Of a DNA stretch of 16,837 bases, positions 14,540 through 16,837 are shown one piece after another (the stretch's first letter is position 1; every line of letters starts with the position of its first letter). Below the pieces are notes generated by a model. It worked only from the letters and a program-made list of their open reading frames with translations. It did no database searches and had not been told where the DNA came from. The stretch is from an uncultured Mycoplasmatota bacterium (GTDB taxonomy: Bacteria; Bacillota_I; Bacilli_A; RF39; UBA660): NCBI GenBank assembly GCA_900546245.1, contig URBY01000024.1:1-16837 (forward strand), in the 5' to 3' direction. Made by a program: the position numbers and the translations under genes.

Positions 14540-15115
14540 CATATACTTTTTGTATTTAATTGTCTTTTTAGGGTTCTTATAGTAAATAATATCAAAAATT
14601 ATCAAAATAATAGACAATATAATTAATGACACAAAAACATACATTTTTATTAAATCAATATTTCTATTAAGTGTAAAATTTTCATTTGATAATATTTTAT
14701 TATAGTATTCTCCATTATCTAGTAATTTTTCAATACTAATTTTTTGGCCATCTAGTGCTTCAATATTTAAATAAACTTTACTTGTCAAAGCTGTATTATT
14801 TCTCAAAAATATCATTAATTTTTTATCATCATATGTTACAGTATATAAATTTAATTGTTCCTTTGTTTTAACACCTTTTAAAGAATACATCTCAAGATTA
14901 GAATTTTGTAAATCCATTATTACATATCTTTCTTTATTTTTAATTGCTTCTTCTAAAGATTCTTTACTATTAATTATAAAATAATCATTATTTAAAACTT
15001 TTTCAAAATCATTACCAAAAAATATTAAACTTATTAAACAGATAATAATTATTATAACGTTTAATACAATATTTTCTTTTTTTCTTCTTATTATTAATTC
15101 TTCTATATTACTCAT
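14522..15115 (-). CDS. unrecognised membrane protein with two TM helices
   Basis: I do not recognise this protein. It has 197 residues from ATG 15115, chosen because AGGTGA lies 5 bases upstream; a GTG at 15124 in the same frame falls within that RBS. A charged N-terminus (IEELIIRRKKEN) precedes a first TM helix (about 17-35). An outside or inside domain of about 120 residues of mixed strand and helix follows (FIINSKESLEEAIKNKERYVIMDLQ, YTVTYDDKKLMIFL, KVYLNIEALDGQKISIEKLLD). A second TM helix (about 157-178) and a basic tail (NPKKTIKYKKYMKK) end it. Both ends are positively charged, so the middle domain is probably extracytoplasmic. It lies alone between terminators, beside the M18 peptidase and nusB genes. 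No signal peptidase site, catalytic motif or lipobox is visible. Confidence 0.8.
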   Translation of the reverse strand: MSNIEELIIRRKKENIVLNVIIIIICLISLIFFGNDFEKVLNNDYFIINSKESLEEAIKNKERYVIMDLQNSNLEMYSLKGVKTKEQLNLYTVTYDDKKLMIFLRNNTALTSKVYLNIEALDGQKISIEKLLDNGEYYNKILSNENFTLNRNIDLIKMYVFVSLIILSIILIIFDIIYYKNPKKTIKYKKYMKKLYI

Positions 15116-15145
15116 ACTTTTCACCTACTATAACAATAATAACAC

Positions 15146-15169
15146 AAAAGGACTAGAAATATCTAGTCC
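15146..15169 (-). terminator. terminator of the M18 aminopeptidase gene
   Basis: A perfect 8-bp stem, GGACTAGA with TCTAGTCC (15150-15157 and 15162-15169, four-base loop), followed by TTTT (15149-15146) on the minus strand. The TAG stop codon (15163-15165) is wholly inside the stem. Confidence 0.8.
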
Positions 15170-16545
15170 ATAAAGAATTTATAATAAAATTTATATGCTG
15201 AATAAATATCAAATTTACTAGTTACTTCATAAGGTGCATGCATTGAAAGTACTCCAATACCAGCATCTACTACTTCTATTCCTTTATTTGCAAGTATATA
15301 GGCAATAGTTCCACCACCACCTAAATCAATTTTACCTAATGTTGATACTTGATATTTTATATTATTTTTTTCTAATATATTTCTTACATAAGCCATATAT
15401 TCAGCATTCGCATCACTTGCACCAGATTTACCTCTTGAGCCAGTATATTTATTTAAAACAATACCTCTTCCTAAGAATGATGCATTATTTACTTCTGATG
15501 CATCTTTATATATTGGATCATATCCAGCATCTACATCAGCAGATAACATTTTAGAATTATTATATACTTTATTTAATGCTCCTATATAATTTTCATCTTT
15601 TTTATTTAATAGTTCATTTATAAACATATCAAATGCTTCAGAACACATTCCAGTATTTCCAACACTTCCTATTTCTTCTTTATCAGCTAAAATTGTTACA
15701 CATGTTTTTTCAGGATTTTGAGTATTTAATATTGCCTCTAAATTACAATAAGAACATACCTTATCATCTTGACCATATGCCGCAACCATTGATTTATCAA
15801 ATCCTAGACTTCTTGCTTTAAATGCTGGAACTATTTCAAGTTCAGAACTTAAAAAATCAGTTTCTTTTATTCCATATTTTTCATTTAATAATGAAAGAAT
15901 ATTATATTTTATACTGTCCTTTTCTTCATCAAATGGAATACTTCCAATTAATAAATCTAAGTTTTCTCCTTCGATACCCTCACCTAAAGTTTTCTTTTCT
16001 TGTTCTCTTGCTAAATGTGGAAGTAAATCAGTTATTGTAAATATTGGATCACTTTCATCTTCTCCAACATTAACTTCAACTTTTTCACCTGTTTTTTTAA
16101 CAATAACACCATGAATTGAAAGTGGAATTGTAGTCCATTGGTATTTTTTTATTCCACCATAATATTGTGTTTTAAAATATGCAAAACCATCGTCTTCATA
16201 CATTGGATTAGGTTTTAAATCAAGTCTTGGTGAATCTATATGTGAACCTACTATATTTAGTCCATTAGATAAAACTTCCTTACCAATAACAGCAATATAT
16301 ACGCATTTATTTCTATTAATATAATATACTTTATCACCAATATTTAAAGTATTTTTTTCTTCAATATTAATAAAACCATTATTATCAAGTAATTCTTTAG
16401 CATTTTTAACAAATTCTCTTTCAGTTTTAGATTTATTTAAAAAATCCATATATCCTATAGAAAACTCAAATACATTCTTTTTTTCTTCTTCATTTAGGCT
16501 TAACCAACCTGTTTTCTTATTATTAATTATATCTTTTCTTTCCAT
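15163..16545 (-). CDS. apeA: M18-family zinc aminopeptidase
   Basis: 460 residues, full length. Cytoplasmic metallo-aminopeptidase of family M18, which removes N-terminal residues (often acidic) from peptides and forms large oligomers. Metal and catalytic positions are visible: H102 and D104 in VGSHIDSPRLDLK, D260/D261 in YGQDDK, E290 and E291 in DKEEIGS, D337 in SADVDAGYDP, and H436 in SMHAPYE. KYTGSRGKSGASDA (367-380) is typical of the ApeA-like subgroup. GGAGG lies 5 bases before ATG 16545, and a TATAAT box just upstream gives a very short leader. It is probably monocistronic, ended by the terminator at 15146-15169. The family is certain; the exact symbol is less so. Confidence 0.92.
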   Translation of the reverse strand: MERKDIINNKKTGWLSLNEEEKKNVFEFSIGYMDFLNKSKTEREFVKNAKELLDNNGFINIEEKNTLNIGDKVYYINRNKCVYIAVIGKEVLSNGLNIVGSHIDSPRLDLKPNPMYEDDGFAYFKTQYYGGIKKYQWTTIPLSIHGVIVKKTGEKVEVNVGEDESDPIFTITDLLPHLAREQEKKTLGEGIEGENLDLLIGSIPFDEEKDSIKYNILSLLNEKYGIKETDFLSSELEIVPAFKARSLGFDKSMVAAYGQDDKVCSYCNLEAILNTQNPEKTCVTILADKEEIGSVGNTGMCSEAFDMFINELLNKKDENYIGALNKVYNNSKMLSADVDAGYDPIYKDASEVNNASFLGRGIVLNKYTGSRGKSGASDANAEYMAYVRNILEKNNIKYQVSTLGKIDLGGGGTIAYILANKGIEVVDAGIGVLSMHAPYEVTSKFDIYSAYKFYYKFFMD

Positions 16546-16562
16546 CTTAGCCTCCTAATATT

Positions 16563-16590
16563 ATTATACCTAATAATACAATTTATACAA
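16563..16590 (-). promoter_or_regulatory. promoter of the M18 aminopeptidase gene
   Basis: TTGTAT (16590-16585), 16 bases, then a perfect TATAAT (16568-16563) on the minus strand. The start codon is only 17 bases below the -10 box, so the mRNA leader would be about 10 bases and the GGAGG would lie at its very 5' end. Confidence 0.55.
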
Positions 16591-16605
16591 ATATTTTTTT
16601 GAAAC

Positions 16606-16634
16606 AAAAAAAGACTAATTTTGCAAAATTAATC
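16606..16634 (-). terminator. terminator of the glycoside hydrolase gene
   Basis: A long stem (arms in 16613-16634, GATTAATTTT with AAAATTAGTC, one G-U) is followed by seven T (16612-16606) on the minus strand. The hydrolase stop codon (16629-16631) is inside the stem. Confidence 0.85.
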
Positions 16635-16837
16635 TTTTATTACACTTTTTATAAGTTTTCCTGCTTCTGATAAACTATTTTCAGTTACCATATTTGCACT
16701 TGCTCCTGAAACAAGTAAAGCTGATGACTCGTTTTTGTCTGATAATGACCATACTGCATAACTTAAATTATTTTCTTTCATGAAGTTTATCCACTTTATT
16801 GTTTCTTCTTTATAAACTCCTCCATTACCACTCGCAT
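16629..16837 (-). CDS. C-terminal end of a GH5-type glycoside hydrolase (partial)
   Basis: Only the last 69 codons or so are present; the 5' part lies beyond the right edge. The visible protein reads ASGNGGVYKEETIKWINFM, then SYAVWSLSDKNESSALLVSGA and finally EAGKLIKSVIKD. A segment W(I/F)NFMK...S(W/Y)A.WSLSDK.E.SA is the C-terminal signature of GH5 cellulases and endoglucanases, where the Trp of AVWSLSDK lines the substrate cleft. The nucleophile and acid/base Glu residues lie upstream and cannot be checked. If correct, the enzyme is probably secreted and cleaves beta-1,4-linked glucans or related polysaccharides. It is separated from the M18 gene by its own terminator. Confidence 0.75.
   Translation of the reverse strand, partial: ASGNGGVYKEETIKWINFMKENNLSYAVWSLSDKNESSALLVSGASANMVTENSLSEAGKLIKSVIKD

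Overview
The window is AT-rich DNA from a low-GC Gram-positive bacterium (Bacillota) that probably forms endospores or descends from spore formers. The evidence is a spoVB-type flippase gene, a complete spoIVB gene, GGAGG-type ribosome-binding sites, and a gene block (rel, secDF, comN-like, spoVB) that matches a Bacillus-type chromosomal neighbourhood. The genetic code looks standard: Trp is TGG, and TGA ends real genes. The very low GC, compact spacing and divergent core proteins suggest an uncultivated gut-type lineage of Bacilli or a relative. That assignment is inference and was not tested.

Layout. Nearly everything is read leftward (minus strand). At the left edge are the promoter, ribosome-binding site and first codon of a gene that runs off the window; its promoter spacer contains a run of nine C/G pairs. 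Next comes the operon comN-like > secDF > rel (5132 to 134), ended by a terminator at 104-134. Divergent from it, spoVB (5245-6540) is the only rightward gene. Between spoVB and cysE lies a small accessory island: two tandem, overlapping ORF6N/phospholipase-D-like paralogues, one intact (6632-7486) and one broken by a single in-frame TAA (7474-8367). Long palindromes lie inside both reading frames. Then follow cysE (8535-9095), corA (9163-10098) and spoIVB (10255-11235), each with its own signals. The operon nusB > xseA > xseB > thyA (14475 to 11333) comes next, then an unrecognised two-TM membrane protein (14522-15115), an M18 aminopeptidase (15163-16545), and the 3' end of a GH5-type glycoside hydrolase cut by the right edge.

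The core genes cover stringent-response signalling (Rel), protein export (SecDF), spore development (SpoVB, SpoIVB), cysteine precursor synthesis (CysE), divalent metal transport (CorA), transcription antitermination (NusB), DNA repair (exonuclease VII), dTMP synthesis (ThyA) and peptide turnover (M18). No stretch over 300 bases lacks a gene; the longest gaps are 10099-10254 (corA promoter and spoIVB terminator) and 8368-8534 (leader of the ORF6N pair).

Points that stand out: a Rel enzyme whose hydrolase active site has lost three key acidic residues while its synthetase motifs are intact; a SecDF with an extra N-terminal membrane domain and Asn at the usual SecF proton-relay Asp; a thymidylate synthase with two large insertions; ORF6N genes with near-perfect DNA palindromes in the coding sequence, one core of which recurs in the spoVB terminator; a possible phase-variable promoter; and a habit of placing stop codons inside terminator stems. 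I recognised no known defence system, CRISPR array, RNA gene or transposon.
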